64,000 nt of DNA, taken from NCBI RefSeq assembly GCF_003352385.1, contig NZ_CP031243.1, positions 1,404,501 through 1,468,500 of the forward strand. The letters run 5' to 3'. This document shows positions 9,734 to 21,800 of this stretch, in pieces (within the stretch, counting starts at the first letter, position 1; every line of letters starts with the position of its first letter). A program made the translations under genes and the position numbers. The DNA comes from Haemophilus haemolyticus (GTDB lineage Bacteria; Pseudomonadota; Gammaproteobacteria; Enterobacterales; Pasteurellaceae). Under the pieces are notes generated by a model. It did not search any database, had not been told where the DNA came from, and saw only the letters and a list, made by a program, of their open reading frames with translations.

Positions 9734-10036
9734 CTAAAATTCCAGTTCAGAATCTGTATAATTATCTGATTCGTCATACAATGCTTTTAATACTGCACGA
9801 TGCTGTGGATTTTTGGGATCATAAGATGTGTTCTGTAAAAATTGATAGTCAGGATGATACTCTAACTCTTCAGTATATTCCTTCATCATTTCAGTTCTTT
9901 CTTCTGCTATTTTAATGGCACCTCTGCGAGTTAAATTTCCATCAATAACATCAACAACAACTTCTTTTAATCTTTCTTGATAATTTTTTGAGTCACACTC
10001 TTTATCTTGTTCCTCAAGCAACCATTCGCCGCCCAT
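9734..10036 (-). CDS. Small conserved-looking hypothetical protein
   Basis: This 100-residue acidic protein (many Glu and Asp) has no signal peptide, membrane segment or motif I recognise. A segment around residues 30-60 (DGNLTRRGAIKIAEERTEMM) looks helical, and the C-terminus is rich in acidic and aromatic residues. AGGAGA precedes the ATG by about 7 bp on the minus strand, supporting expression. It lies 9 bp downstream of the yqfB-like gene and 17 bp before valS, so the genes may be co-transcribed toward valS. No function is proposed. Confidence 0.65.
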   Translation of the reverse strand: MGGEWLLEEQDKECDSKNYQERLKEVVVDVIDGNLTRRGAIKIAEERTEMMKEYTEELEYHPDYQFLQNTSYDPKNPQHRAVLKALYDESDNYTDSELEF

Positions 10037-10045
10037 ATAAATCTC

Positions 10046-10369
10046 CTATTGTTTTTTATAGATAGTTTTAAACTGAATTAGCCAAAATATTTTTTCGTTC
10101 GGATAAATCCCCCGAATTACCTCTTTTAATTCTTCCAATCCCATATTCTCCTGCTTCGCATGCTGTTCCGTCAGTTCATCAAGGGTAATCGGCGACACAC
10201 TTAACACTTCAATCGTACAGAAATATTGATTATCTTCAAATCGACCAACACGCAAGATATCACCCGCTTTAAAATAGCTTTCAGATTTATCTCGAATAGT
10301 AATCGTTTTACGCCCGGCGAGAATATCGGCTTCAAAGCGTTGGTAAAAAGTGATGTCGTTTGGTTGCAT
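10046..10369 (-). CDS. yqfB: ASCH-domain N4-acetylcytidine amidohydrolase (YqfB)
   Basis: This 107-residue protein belongs to the YqfB/ASCH family, which in E. coli hydrolyses N4-acetylcytidine. Lys21 and Thr24 (in [12 protein letters not shown]) and Glu74 coincide in number and context with the catalytic residues described for E. coli YqfB. The ASCH beta-barrel features [13 protein letters not shown] and [10 protein letters not shown] are present. It is followed closely by a small hypothetical gene and valS. All catalytic residues are in place, so activity is likely. Confidence 0.9.
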   Translation of the reverse strand: MQPNDITFYQRFEADILAGRKTITIRDKSESYFKAGDILRVGRFEDNQYFCTIEVLSVSPITLDELTEQHAKQENMGLEELKEVIRGIYPNEKIFWLIQFKTIYKKQ

Positions 10370-10415
10370 TTTGATCCTTAAAGTGCGGTTGGGTTTTAAA
10401 AAGTTTTTACAAAAA

Positions 10416-10931
10416 CTATTTCAATTCTTTCTTTAAACGATCAATTTCATTTAATAAGCGATATTCTTCTTGATGGCAAAAACTCTCAGAACCTAGTTTC
10501 TCTCCCTCGCTAGTACAACGAACTTGCTGATATTGTTGTTCTAGTATTTGTAATATTTTTCGTTTTTCTGTATTTGGATCATTCTTTTGTTTTATTTTAG
10601 CTGGAGCCGGCGATACTTTAGATGAAACTTGAGCCTCTTGCGTTTTTTGTTGAGTAGTCATCTCTACCGTTTTTTCAGCTTCAACCATTTTTTCTTGTTC
10701 AACAGCTTCAGATTTCTGATCTACAACAGAAGTTTTCTCTTTATTTTCCTCTAAAAGAACTGCTTCCTTTTTAACATCCTGTTTTGTGGCTTGTTGAGTT
10801 TCTTCAACTTTAGGGGTTGCTTCAACTTTAGGTGTAGCTTCAACTTTATTTTCTTGTTTCTCACAAGCTGAAATCATCAATACAGCTGTTCCTAATAATA
10901 AACTTAAGCAAAATTTGGTTTTCTTCATCAT
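10416..10931 (-). CDS. Predicted lipoprotein with VEATPK repeats
   Basis: This 171-residue protein has a lipoprotein signal peptide with lipobox MISAC (Cys23), followed by a low-complexity, Glu/Lys/Thr/Gln-rich stretch that includes two exact copies of VEATPK and a third partial one (VEETQQ). The last 50 residues are likely helical ([16 protein letters not shown]...[12 protein letters not shown]) and contain two Cys (in VRC and FCHQ). It is probably membrane-anchored in the periplasm. Start: Met2 is an equally good initiator. The gene lies 12 bp after holC on the same strand. No function can be given. Confidence 0.75.
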   Translation of the reverse strand: MMKKTKFCLSLLLGTAVLMISACEKQENKVEATPKVEATPKVEETQQATKQDVKKEAVLLEENKEKTSVVDQKSEAVEQEKMVEAEKTVEMTTQQKTQEAQVSSKVSPAPAKIKQKNDPNTEKRKILQILEQQYQQVRCTSEGEKLGSESFCHQEEYRLLNEIDRLKKELK

Positions 10932-10943
10932 TACTCCATTCTG

Positions 10944-11378
10944 TTATGCTATATTTTCTGTAGAAAGTGCCCATCCCAATGTCCTTAACTGTTTATAACG
11001 TTCTCGAGCTTGTGTTTTTAAGGCATCATCTTTCGGCACAAAATCAATAATTTGGGTAAAACTATGGCTAAAATCTGGAATTTCTTGTTGCAAATTAATT
11101 AACACGTCACGGCGTTGTAAATTCCGTTTCCCAAGCCACGAAATCTCAATTGGTGTAGGATATTGTGTGGCCTCACCCGATAAATTATGTGGAACAAATT
11201 CATTAGGATCTCGTTGCCATAAACGCTCGTCAATCTCTAACGCTTGAGCCTCACTTTCACAGCTAATCAATACTTTTTTCCCTGAACGCCATATTGAGGC
11301 AGCAAGATTACAGGCAATTTCTTCGACAGTTAAAGTACAATCTTCCGTAAGAATGTAAAATTGCGCAGTTTTTGCCAT
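10944..11378 (-). CDS. holC: DNA polymerase III chi subunit
   Basis: This 144-residue protein is the chi subunit of the clamp-loader complex; chi pairs with psi (HolD) and binds single-stranded DNA-binding protein. The N-terminal AQFYILTEDCTLTVEEIACNLAASIWRSGKKVLI and the central DERLWQRDPNEFVPHN are characteristic of HolC. The neighbouring valS and fumC agree with the H. influenzae gene order. It is followed by the lipoprotein gene, with which it may form an operon. The protein is intact. Confidence 0.93.
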   Translation of the reverse strand: MAKTAQFYILTEDCTLTVEEIACNLAASIWRSGKKVLISCESEAQALEIDERLWQRDPNEFVPHNLSGEATQYPTPIEISWLGKRNLQRRDVLINLQQEIPDFSHSFTQIIDFVPKDDALKTQARERYKQLRTLGWALSTENIA

Positions 11379-11499
11379 TTTAGCCCCGTTATTTTCTCAA
11401 TCTTGCCCTATAAAAAGGGTGAAATTCTAACGAAAAAACCCTAAAAAATAAATAATTAAATACACATTATTACAAATGCATGAAAATCCACCGCACTTT

Positions 11500-11515
11500 T
11501 ATGATCTATGTCACA
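11500..11515 (+). promoter_or_regulatory. Putative CRP site upstream of fumC
   Basis: TATGA-N6-TCACA matches the CRP consensus TGTGA-N6-TCACA at nine of ten half-site positions. It lies about 98 bp before the fumC ATG in the divergent holC-fumC region (11379-11612). Control of fumarase by catabolite signals is plausible in Haemophilus but not shown by sequence alone. Confidence 0.5.
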
Positions 11516-11612
11516 AAACTGATTTTTAACGTTTTTGTTACGTTCCACTCATAACTCGGAAGTGTTAAAATCAATCTAGTTTTAATTTTCATTCAATTCA
11601 TAGGAGTACAGA

Positions 11613-13007
11613 ATGGCATTTCGTATTGAAAAAGACACAATGGGTGAAGTTCAAGTTCCAGCAGATAAATACTGGGCTGCACAAACTGAACGTTCACGCA
11701 ATAACTTTAAAATTGGTCCTGCCGCCTCAATGCCACATGAAATTATCAAAGCTTTTGGCTATTTGAAAAAAGCAGCCGCATTTGCTAATCATGATTTAGG
11801 TGTATTACCTCTTGAAAAACGTGATTTAATTGCTCAGGCTTGTGACGAAATTTTAGCAAATAAATTAGATGATCAATTCCCACTCGTTATTTGGCAAACT
11901 GGTTCTGGTACACAATCCAATATGAATGTGAACGAAGTGGTTGCAAATCGTGCTCATGTGCTAAACGGTGGCAAATTAGGTGAAAAATCCATCATTCACC
12001 CAAATGATGATGTGAACAAATCACAATCCTCAAATGATACTTTCCCAACGGCAATGCACATTGCGGCATATAAAAAAGTAGTTGAACACACTATTCCTTG
12101 TGTTGAACGTTTACAAAAAACTTTTGCGGCAAAATCTGAAGCCTTCAAAAACGTGGTAAAAATTGGCCGCACTCACTTAATGGATGCAACGCCACTCACA
12201 TTAGGTCAAGAATTTTCAGCTTATGCTGCTCAATTAGATTTCGGCTTAAAAGCATTAAAAAACACCCTTCCCCATTTAAGTCAATTAGCATTGGGTGGAA
12301 CTGCAGTTGGTACAGGTTTGAACACGCCGAAAGGCTATGATGTGAAAGTGGCAGATTACATTGCAAAATTCACCGTACTTCCGTTTGTCACCGCAGATAA
12401 TAAATTTGAAGCATTAGCGGCTCATGATGCGATTGTTGAAACTCACGGTGCATTACGTCAATTAGCAATGAGTTTATTTAAAATCGCGAACGATATTCGT
12501 CTATTAGCATCAGGCCCTCGTTCAGGAATTGGCGAAATTTTAATTCCTGAAAATGAACCAGGTTCTTCAATCATGCCAGGTAAAGTCAACCCCACTCAAT
12601 GCGAAGCGATGACAATGGTCTGCGCACAAGTATTTGGTAACGACACCACTATCGCATTTGTAGGCTCACAAGGTCACTTCCAATTAAATGTGTTCAACCC
12701 TGTGATGATTGCAAACTTCTTACAATCTGCTCAATTATTGGGTGATGCTTGCGTATCTTTCGATGAACACTGTGCAGTGGGTATTGAACCAAACTATCCT
12801 CGAATTAAACAACAACTTGAAAATTCATTAATGTTGGTGACCGCACTTAATACGCATATTGGCTATGAAAACGCAGCTAAAATTGCAAAAACAGCTCACA
12901 AAAATGGCACAACATTGCGTGAAGAAGCGATTAATTTAGGCTTAGTTTCTGCAGAAGATTTTGATAAATGGGTTCGCCCTGAAGATATGGTAGGTAGTCT
13001 AAAATAA
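11613..13007 (+). CDS. fumC: Fumarate hydratase, class II
   Basis: This 464-residue iron-independent fumarase interconverts fumarate and malate in the TCA branch. It has the superfamily signature [11 protein letters not shown] near residue 320, the active-site [17 protein letters not shown] near residue 185 and the substrate-site segment [10 protein letters not shown] near residue 100. AGGAG precedes the ATG at 11613. It stands alone between holC and a secreted protein gene and has its own terminator. Full length for the family. Confidence 0.98.
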   Translation: MAFRIEKDTMGEVQVPADKYWAAQTERSRNNFKIGPAASMPHEIIKAFGYLKKAAAFANHDLGVLPLEKRDLIAQACDEILANKLDDQFPLVIWQTGSGTQSNMNVNEVVANRAHVLNGGKLGEKSIIHPNDDVNKSQSSNDTFPTAMHIAAYKKVVEHTIPCVERLQKTFAAKSEAFKNVVKIGRTHLMDATPLTLGQEFSAYAAQLDFGLKALKNTLPHLSQLALGGTAVGTGLNTPKGYDVKVADYIAKFTVLPFVTADNKFEALAAHDAIVETHGALRQLAMSLFKIANDIRLLASGPRSGIGEILIPENEPGSSIMPGKVNPTQCEAMTMVCAQVFGNDTTIAFVGSQGHFQLNVFNPVMIANFLQSAQLLGDACVSFDEHCAVGIEPNYPRIKQQLENSLMLVTALNTHIGYENAAKIAKTAHKNGTTLREEAINLGLVSAEDFDKWVRPEDMVGSLK

Positions 13008-13037
13008 TTCAGCGCACAAATTAACATCAGTAATATT

Positions 13038-13065
13038 AAAGGCGAGTAAAATTACTCGCCTTTTT
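13038..13065 (+). terminator. Terminator of fumC
   Basis: GGCGAGTAA (13041-13049) pairs with TTACTCGCC (13052-13060), flanked by AAA and TTTTT. A strong intrinsic terminator about 30 bp after the fumC stop. Confidence 0.9.
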
Positions 13066-13134
13066 ACTCGTTTCTCATTTGTTTTTTGATGCGGTTTGTT
13101 ATAATCAACACAATTTTACTCACGGCAATTTATT

Positions 13135-13743
13135 ATGAAAATGAAATCCCTTTTTGTGGCAATGATAACGTTTTTTTCTGCCGCACCTTTTGCTCATTGG
13201 CAACCCATCGGAAATGCAGAATACACTTGGGGGCCGTTCCATGTTTATACCATTGGCTTATTTTCCGAAACGGGCACTTATCAAGAAAATGAACGCCCAT
13301 TAATGCTCTCTTTCAAATATGAAAAACCCATTGAAGGAAAAAATTTTGCAATTACGCTCATTAAAGAAATCGAAACCTTAAAACTTAATGATGGCGATAC
13401 TCAAAGCTGGCTTAAAGAAATGCAAGCGACCTTTCCTGATTTTTCCCCAAACGATATTTTGAACTATATTGCCTTACCAGATAGAGGCTACTTTGTATTA
13501 AATGATACTGTTTTGGAACATAATTTTGATGCTAAATTTAATCAAGCATTTATCGGCATCTGGCTTGCACCGAATAGCACTTTTGTAAAACTTCAGCCAC
13601 AATTATTAGGCAAAACGAAAAGCAATCATGAAGCGGCTGAATTTTATCTCAAACCTGAAATTGAATCCGTTGATGAACAAGATTCAATGCCTGAATTGCC
13701 GCCACATTATTTATTAGATAATCAGAAAAAATCCGAAGGATAA
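13135..13743 (+). CDS. Secreted chalcone isomerase-like family protein
   Basis: This 202-residue protein has an N-terminal signal peptide (about residues 1-20, ending near AAPFAHW). The mature part, with GNAEYTWGPFHVYTIGLFSE and LMLSFKYEKPIEGKNFA, resembles the bacterial chalcone isomerase-like family (Pfam Chalcone_3), whose biochemical role in bacteria is unknown. The pattern F(K/R)Y...I...FA, with helices then a GYF/IGIWL strand, fits that fold. It lies between fumC and rnm and shares a bidirectional terminator with rnm. Family assignment is moderate; periplasmic location is inferred from the signal peptide. Confidence 0.75.
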   Translation: MKMKSLFVAMITFFSAAPFAHWQPIGNAEYTWGPFHVYTIGLFSETGTYQENERPLMLSFKYEKPIEGKNFAITLIKEIETLKLNDGDTQSWLKEMQATFPDFSPNDILNYIALPDRGYFVLNDTVLEHNFDAKFNQAFIGIWLAPNSTFVKLQPQLLGKTKSNHEAAEFYLKPEIESVDEQDSMPELPPHYLLDNQKKSEG

Positions 13744-13770
13744 ATTCAGTTTTTATATTTTGAACCATAA

Positions 13771-13818
13771 AAAATACCTGTTTCCAAATAAATTTTATTA
13801 TCAAGGAAACAGGTATTT
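13771..13818. terminator. Bidirectional terminator
   Basis: AAATACCTGTTTCC (13772-13785) pairs with GGAAACAGGTATTT (13805-13818) across a 19-base loop, with A/T-rich flanks. It can serve the convergent genes ending at 13743 and 13834. Confidence 0.8.
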
Positions 13819-13833
13819 ATACATTATGGCTTG

Positions 13834-14658
13834 TTAAAATTTTTCCCAAATAGGGATAACGCCATCAACTAAATCTAAATTTTTTCCTAACTCAATCCAA
13901 CCACAAGGAAAATGAAAATCAGAACCAACGGATCCCAGTAGTTCAAATTCTTTTGCCCAACGAGCAAGCATTTGACGTTGATCTTTTGTCTGACCACAGT
14001 CCGCCATTTCCATGCCATCACCGCCCCAAGCCTTGAAATCGGTTATCAGCTTACGCACCCATTTTCCTGTCATGTTATAACGTAATGGATGTGCAATAAC
14101 GGCTATACCGCCCGAGGCATGGATTGTCTCAATCGCTGTAGGAATATCTGTCCATTCAGCTTTGACAAATGCCGATTTTCCTTGCCCTAAATAGCGTTTA
14201 AAGGCCTGACCATCATTAGATACCTTACCAATCTGCACCAAATAACGTGCGTAATGAGCGCGTGTAACTTCACCATCGGCTAAAGCCTTTGCTCCTTCAT
14301 AAGCATTAGGGATCCCTGCTTTTTCTAATTTATCGCCAATTTCCACCGCTCTTTTTTCGCGTAATGCTTTTTGGCTTTGCAAAAGTGCGGTCATTTTGGG
14401 ATGAGTTTTATCGAAGTTTAATCCTACAATATGGATCCCCCGCCCTTCCCAATTTGTCGAAATTTCTACTCCGGTAATTAATTCAATGCCTACTTCTTTC
14501 GCTACAATCTCAGCTTCATCAATGCCCGCAATCGTATCGTGATCGCATAATGCCAACACGTTCACGCCTTGCGCATAAGCACGATGCACTAATTCAGTTG
14601 GGCTCAACACCCCATCTGATGCGGTGCTATGGCAATGTAAGTCGTATTTTTTTGTCAT
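13834..14658 (-). CDS. rnm: Rnm/YciV, PHP-domain 5'-3' exoribonuclease
   Basis: This 274-residue PHP-domain phosphoesterase shows DLHCHSTASDG at the N-terminus, ALCDHDT near residue 38, VIAHPLRY and the C-terminal SDFHFP, which together supply the metal-binding His and Asp residues. E. coli YciV (RNase AM, Rnm) matures the 5' ends of 23S and other rRNAs and degrades short oligonucleotides. The ATG overlaps the pyrD stop by one base (14658), so the two are co-transcribed. It is intact; the E. coli role is transferred by homology. Confidence 0.9.
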   Translation of the reverse strand: MTKKYDLHCHSTASDGVLSPTELVHRAYAQGVNVLALCDHDTIAGIDEAEIVAKEVGIELITGVEISTNWEGRGIHIVGLNFDKTHPKMTALLQSQKALREKRAVEIGDKLEKAGIPNAYEGAKALADGEVTRAHYARYLVQIGKVSNDGQAFKRYLGQGKSAFVKAEWTDIPTAIETIHASGGIAVIAHPLRYNMTGKWVRKLITDFKAWGGDGMEMADCGQTKDQRQMLARWAKEFELLGSVGSDFHFPCGWIELGKNLDLVDGVIPIWEKF

Positions 14659-15677
14659 TATTTAATATTTTTTACTAATTCTTTTACTAATTTTGGACCA
14701 TGATAAATCAATCCTGAATAAACTTGTAACAACTCGGCGCCAGCCTCAATTTTCTCTTGCGCATTTTGCAAGCCATCAATGCCGCCGCTACCAATAATCG
14801 GAATCTGACCTTTCAGTTCTTGATGTAATCGCTTAATAATCTCCGTGCTTTTATGTTGCAGCGGCTTTCCACTTAATCCCCCTTGCTGTTCCGCATTTTT
14901 CATCCCCATAACAGTATCACGAGAAATCGTGGTATTCGTTGCAATAACGCCATCCATTTTATGACGAACTAACGTATCCGCAATTTGCACTAATTCACTT
15001 TCCGTTAAATCTGGTGCAATTTTTACCGCAATCGGCACATATTTATTATATTGGTTTGCCAAAATAGCTTGACGATCCTTGATGCTTCGCAATAAATCAT
15101 CGAAATAATCACCATATTGTAACTGACGTAAATCCGGTGTATTGGGTGATGAAATATTTACCGTAATGTAACCAGCGTAGTTATAGGCTTTGTTCAAACA
15201 GAAAATATAATCATCTTTGCCTTGTTCCAAAGGTGTAAATTTATTCTTACCAATATTAATGCCAATCACGCCTTTATAACGTGCGTTTTTCACATTTTCT
15301 ATAAGATAGTCAATACCATTATTATTAAAGCCATTACGGTTAATAATGCCTTCAGCTTCAATCAAGCGAAACTGACGTGGTTTTGCATTACCATCTTGTG
15401 CAACGGGCGTAACAGTTCCTACTTCAAGAAATCCGAAACCCAATGCACCGAAACCATCAATCGCCTCACCATTTTTATCCGCCCCTGCTGCCAATCCAAT
15501 GGGATTAGGAAAATTCACACCCATTACCGTTTTCGGAAAACCTTTGGGAGCATGAATAAGAGATTTTAAGATCGGTTGAAATAAAGGGTTACCAGCTAAT
15601 TTCAAGCATTGGATCGTGAAATTATGAGCCTTTTCAGCATCCATTTGGAAAATGCCGTGACGGAATAATTGATACAT
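14658..15677 (-). CDS. pyrD: Dihydroorotate dehydrogenase (quinone), class 2
   Basis: This 339-residue membrane-associated flavoenzyme oxidises dihydroorotate to orotate in pyrimidine synthesis and passes electrons to quinone. The N-terminal helices ([20 protein letters not shown]) are typical of class 2 and provide the quinone tunnel. FMN and substrate motifs [24 protein letters not shown] (with the catalytic Ser), IATNTT and IIGSGGI are present. The stop codon overlaps rnm. Upstream are an uptake-signal dyad and the adhesin terminator. Confidence 0.98.
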   Translation of the reverse strand: MYQLFRHGIFQMDAEKAHNFTIQCLKLAGNPLFQPILKSLIHAPKGFPKTVMGVNFPNPIGLAAGADKNGEAIDGFGALGFGFLEVGTVTPVAQDGNAKPRQFRLIEAEGIINRNGFNNNGIDYLIENVKNARYKGVIGINIGKNKFTPLEQGKDDYIFCLNKAYNYAGYITVNISSPNTPDLRQLQYGDYFDDLLRSIKDRQAILANQYNKYVPIAVKIAPDLTESELVQIADTLVRHKMDGVIATNTTISRDTVMGMKNAEQQGGLSGKPLQHKSTEIIKRLHQELKGQIPIIGSGGIDGLQNAQEKIEAGAELLQVYSGLIYHGPKLVKELVKNIK

Positions 15678-15711
15678 ACTCGTTTATCTCTCGGGATAGT
15701 TGACTGTAAGA

Positions 15712-15739
15712 AAAGTGCGGTCAATTTTCACCGCACTTT
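15712..15739. repeat. Inverted uptake-signal pair upstream of pyrD
   Basis: AAAGTGCGGT (15712-15721) and ACCGCACTTT (15730-15739) form a stem with an 8-base loop. It could act as a second terminator between the adhesin and pyrD, or simply be a DNA uptake element. Confidence 0.7.
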
Positions 15740-15793
15740 AAGGGTAAGACTGCTCGTATTCTACGAGGAACAGGAATAATGTGCAAATAATAA

Positions 15794-15828
15794 AAAATGT
15801 GATGATCACAACGTAATCATCACATTTT
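15794..15828 (-). terminator. Terminator of the adhesin gene
   Basis: AAAATGTGATGA (15794-15805) pairs with TCATCACATTTT (15817-15828); on the minus strand the stem is followed by a short T-rich run. It lies 43 bp past the adhesin stop. Confidence 0.8.
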
Positions 15829-15870
15829 AATATCAACCTTTCATTCGAAAGTTAAAGGAAAATCAGGTTA

Positions 15871-18800
15871 TTACCAGAAATATGCTACACCAGCACCGGC
15901 ACCAACATTACCTTGTGTATTAGCACCTAATGAGAATTTAACCCCATATTTTCCATTATCAGAAAGGCGACTATAACCAACAGCAATCGCAGATTGACCA
16001 CGATATTGACCTACTGCAGCAGTAGCAGCTGACAAACCAGGGCGATAAGATTGGAGCAAGTTTGCCATAGCAATTGCACTTGCCGTACCTGCATCTGCAC
16101 GTTTGCCAACCTTATTGATGCGATCATTTAATCTATTCATATTGTTACCTAAACGACTAGATATAGAATACAACTGACTACCATTAATCGCATCTGTTGA
16201 AGTAGCAGAGATTTCGCCAGCTGCCACATTTTGAATACGGCGTTCAGCATCTGCTGCACCAACAGAAACAACACCATGCCCTTTAGCACCAGCAAAACCA
16301 CCATAACTCATACCATTTACGATCGCCTCATTCACTGTTCCAATAGAACCCGCTGTCGTTGTAGTTCCTTCAGAGCCATCATGCTTAATATTTTTCAATG
16401 CCGCAGTTTGGCTACCATCACCACCTCTTGCTGTTGTTTTATTACCTAGATAAACAGAATTTTCAACAGTATGTCCAACAGCTGTAGAGTTTCCTTTATT
16501 ATTAATATCATTACCTAAAACAAAGGTATTACTGCTATCAATAATATTATCGTTACCTACAGCATAGCTACCTGAAACAGCGACATTATTCACATCTTTA
16601 CCGTTAATAATATTCGGGTCACCAAAGGCACCTGATTTTGCAGCGTTTACTTGGTTACCAGTACCAATCGCAATAGAATTATCACCTGTTACTGTAGAAC
16701 CAAAGCCCATTGCAACGGCATTCTGACCCGATGCTTCAGATAATGCACCAATAGCTGTCGCATATTTACCGCTCGCACTTGAATCATTTTCACTGTGCCC
16801 CTCTCTCTTAGTATTCACAGTACCATCATTAACATGGAAGAACTTAATACCATGCTCATTCATATTATAAATTGCTTCATAAACAGAATTAGTAAGAACT
16901 GTTCTTCTGTCTTGCGTATTATAGGTTTTTAAGAGCGGAGTATTTTTACCATCACTACTTACAATCACATTTTCATAAGTGTTTCCACCGATAGTAACAT
17001 TCGTTACTTCTGTTTTAGCTCCACGATTTAATGCATAAATTTGAGCACCATTCACAGCATCTGAACTTGTTGGTGAAATATCGCCAGCTGCGATCCCTGA
17101 TAGTTTAGTTTCTCCATTTGGATGTTCAGTTGTTGTTTTACCTTTAAAGGTTACTGTTGTTCCTTTATCGTTTTCAGTTTTTTCAAACGGTGCAGAAACA
17201 GTGTAAGCATTCGATACAGGATTGTGTTCTACAGAAATTCCACTACCCGCTTCAACTTTCACTTTCGCCGCATTAATCGCTGTCGCTACACTGCTTACTG
17301 TCGCAAGTTTATTCTCATCACCATTCGATGCAATCGTATCACCTGTTTTATTATTTTTACCAAACTCACCCGTTACCGCTTTAACATTACCCGTCGCAGT
17401 ATCCAGTGTGATTGTCGTACCATCCGTATTCACAGATACACCATCTGTATCTACATTAATACCACCTTTCTCTTTCGCTTTAACAGATACACCACTTCCA
17501 TCTACAGTAATACCTGAACCCTGTTTCACCGCTAAACCATTAGTGGTTTCAAGACCTTTATTCGACTCAACTTTCGCCGCTACTTTATAAACATTGCCAT
17601 CTTGTGTCACGGTAGTTGTCGCATCTGCATTTGTGACGCTAGTTTTCGCCGCATTAATCGCCGCCGCTACTTCACCTGCTTTCGCTAACTTACCTTTATC
17701 TGCATCTGCAACACTTGCATCATTCCCTGCCGTAATCGTACCCGTTACCGCGGAGACTTTGCCACCTGTGACATTAATCGTTGTGTTATCTGTATCTACA
17801 GACACACCACTTCCATCTACAGTAATACCACCATTGGTTTTCGCATTAACAGAGACACCATTCGCACCCACAGTAATACCATTTCCATTTTGTACTGATA
17901 CGCCATCAGCACCTACGGTAATACCACCGTTGGTTTTAGATTTAACAGAGACACCCTTATTATCAACTGTAACTCCATCTCCAGCTTTTACTGACAACCC
18001 TGCAGCACCGCTCTCTAAACCCTTATCCGACTCAACTTTCGCTGAAACCGTATAGGTATTAGTCGCTTTATTATGAGAAACGTCAGCACCACTACCCGCT
18101 TCAACTTTCACTTTCGCCGCGTTAATCGCTGTCGCTACACTGCTTACTGTCGCAAGTTTATTCTCATCACCATTCGATGCAATCGTATCACCTGTTTTAT
18201 TATTTTTACCAAACTCACCCGTTACCGCTTTAACATTACCCGTCGCAGTATCCAGTGTGATTGTCGTACCATCCGTATTCACAGATACACCATCTGTATC
18301 TACATTAATACCACCTTTCTCTTTCGCTTTAACAGATACACCACTTCCATCTACAGTAATACCTGAACCCTGTTTCACCGCTAAACCATTAGTGGTTTCA
18401 AGACCTTTATTCGACTCAACTTTCGCCGCTACTTTATAAACATTGCCATCTTGTGTCACGGTAGTTGTCGCATCTGCATTTGTGACGCTAGTTTTCGCCG
18501 CATTAATCGCCGCCGCTACTTCACCTGCTTTCGCTAACTTACCTTTATCTGCATCTGCAACACTTGCATCATTCCCTGCCGTAATCGTACCCGTTACCGC
18601 GGAGACTTTGCCACCTGTGACATTAATCGTTGTGTTATCTGTATCTACAGACACACCACTTCCATCTACAGTAATACCACCATTGGTTTTCGCATTAACA
18701 GAGACACCATTCGCACCCACAGTAATACCATTTCCATTTTGTACTGATACGCCATCAGCACCTACGGTAATACCACCGTTGGTTTTAGATTTAACAGAGA

Positions 18801-21800
18801 CACCCTTATTATCAACTGTAACTCCATCTCCAGCTTTTACTGACAACCCTGCAGCACCGCTCTCTAAACCCTTATCCGACTCAACTTTCGCTGAAACCGT
18901 ATAGGTATTAGTCGCTTTATTATGAGAAACGTCAGCACCACTACCCGCTTCAACTTTCACTTTCGCCGCGTTAATCGCTGTCGCTACACTGCTTACTGTC
19001 GCAAGTTTATTCTCATCACCATTCGATGCAATCGTATCACCTGTTTTATTATTTTTACCAAACTCACCCGTTACCGCTTTAACATTACCCGTCGCAGTAT
19101 CCAGTGTGATTGTCGTACCATCCGTATTCACAGATACACCATCTGTATCTACATTAATACCACCTTTCTCTTTCGCTTTAACAGATACACCACTTCCATC
19201 TACAGTAATACCTGAACCCTGTTTCACCGCTAAACCATTAGTGGTTTCAAGACCTTTATTCGACTCAACTTTCGCCGCTACTTTATAAACATTGCCATCT
19301 TGTGTCACGGTAGTTGTCGCATCTGCATTTGTGACGCTAGTTTTCGCCGCATTAATCGCCGCCGCTACTTCACCTGCTTTCGCTAACTTACCTTTATCTG
19401 CATCTGCAACACTTGCATCATTCCCTGCCGTAATCGTACCCGTTACCGCGGAGACTTTGCCACCTGTGACATTAATCGTTGTGTTATCTGTATCTACAGA
19501 CACACCACTTCCATCTACAGTAATACCACCATTGGTTTTCGCATTAACAGAGACACCATTCGCACCCACAGTAATACCATTTCCATTTTGTACTGATACG
19601 CCATCAGCACCTACGGTAATACCACCGTTGGTTTTAGATTTAACAGAGACACCCTTATTATCAACTGTAACTCCATCTCCAGCTTTTACTGACAACCCTG
19701 CAGCACCGCTCTCTAAACCCTTATCCGACTCAACTTTCGCTGAAACCGTATAGGTATTAGTCGCTTTATTATGAGAAACGTCAGCACCACTACCCGCTTC
19801 AACTTTCACTTTCGCCGCGTTAATCGCTGTCGCTACACTGCTTACTGTCGCAAGTTTATTCTCATCACCATTCGATGCAATCGTATCACCTGTTTTATTA
19901 TTTTTACCAAACTCACCCGTTACCGCTTTAACATTACCCGTCGCAGTATCCAGTGTGATTGTCGTACCATCCGTATTCACAGATACACCATCTGTATCTA
20001 CATTAATACCACCTTTCTCTTTCGCTTTAACAGATACACCACTTCCATCTACAGTAATACCTGAACCCTGTTTCACCGCTAAACCATTAGTGGTTTCAAG
20101 ACCTTTATTCGACTCAACTTTCGCCGCTACTTTATAAACATTGCCATCTTGTGTCACGGTAGTTGTCGCATCTGCATTTGTGACGCTAGTTTTCGCCGCA
20201 TTAATCGCCGCCGCTACTTCACCTGCTTTCGCTAACTTACCTTTATCTGCATCTGCAACACTTGCATCATTCCCTGCCGTAATCGTACCCGTTACCGCGG
20301 AGACTTTGCCACCTGTGACATTAATCGTTGTGTTATCTGTATCTACAGACACACCACTTCCATCTACAGTAATACCACCATTGGTTTTCGCATTAACAGA
20401 GACACCATTCGCACCCACAGTAATACCATTTCCATTTTGTACTGATACGCCATCAGCACCTACGGTAATACCACCGTTGGTTTTAGATTTAACAGAGACA
20501 CCCTTATTATCAACTGTAACTCCATCTCCAGCTTTTACTGACAACCCTGCAGCACCGCTCTCTAAACCCTTATCCGACTCAACTTTCGCTGAAACCGTAT
20601 AGGTATTAGTCGCTTTATTATGAGAAACGTCAGCACCACTACCCGCTTCAACTTTCACTTTCGCCGCGTTAATCGCTGTCGCTACACTGCTTACTGTCGC
20701 AAGTTTATTCTCATCACCATTCGATGCAATCGTATCACCTGTTTTATTATTTTTACCAAACTCACCCGTTACCGCTTTAACATTACCCGTCGCAGTATCC
20801 AGTGTGATTGTCGTACCATCCGTATTCACAGATACACCATCTGTATCTACATTAATACCACCTTTCTCTTTCGCTTTAACAGATACACCACTTCCATCTA
20901 CAGTAATACCTGAACCCTGTTTCACCGCTAAACCATTAGTGGTTTCAAGACCTTTATTCGACTCAACTTTCGCCGCTACTTTATAAACATTGCCATCTTG
21001 TGTCACGGTAGTTGTCGCATCTGCATTTGTGACGCTAGTTTTCGCCGCATTAATCGCCGCCGCTACTTCACCTGCTTTCGCTAACTTACCTTTATCTGCA
21101 TCTGCAACACTTGCATCATTCCCTGCCGTAATCGTACCCGTTACCGCGGAGACTTTGCCACCTGTGACATTAATCGTTGTGTTATCTGTATCTACAGACA
21201 CACCACTTCCATCTACAGTAATACCACCATTGGTTTTCGCATTAACAGAGACACCATTCGCACCCACAGTAATACCATTTCCATTTTGTACTGATACGCC
21301 ATCAGCACCTACGGTAATACCACCGTTGGTTTTAGATTTAACAGAGACACCCTTATTATCAACTGTAACTCCATCTCCAGCTTTTACTGACAACCCTGCA
21401 GCACCGCTCTCTAAACCCTTATCCGACTCAACTTTCGCTGAAACCGTATAGGTATTAGTCGCTTTATTATGAGAAACGTCAGCACCACTACCCGCTTCAA
21501 CTTTCACTTTCGCCGCGTTAATCGCTGTCGCTACACTGCTTACTGTCGCAAGTTTATTCTCATCACCATTCGATGCAATCGTATCACCTGTTTTATTATT
21601 TTTACCAAACTCACCCGTTACCGCTTTAACATTACCCGTCGCAGTATCCAGTGTGATTGTCGTACCATCCGTATTCACAGATACACCATCTGTATCTACA
21701 TTAATACCACCTTTCTCTTTCGCTTTAACAGATACACCACTTCCATCTACAGTAATACCTGAACCCTGTTTCACCGCTAAACCATTAGTGGTTTCAAGAC

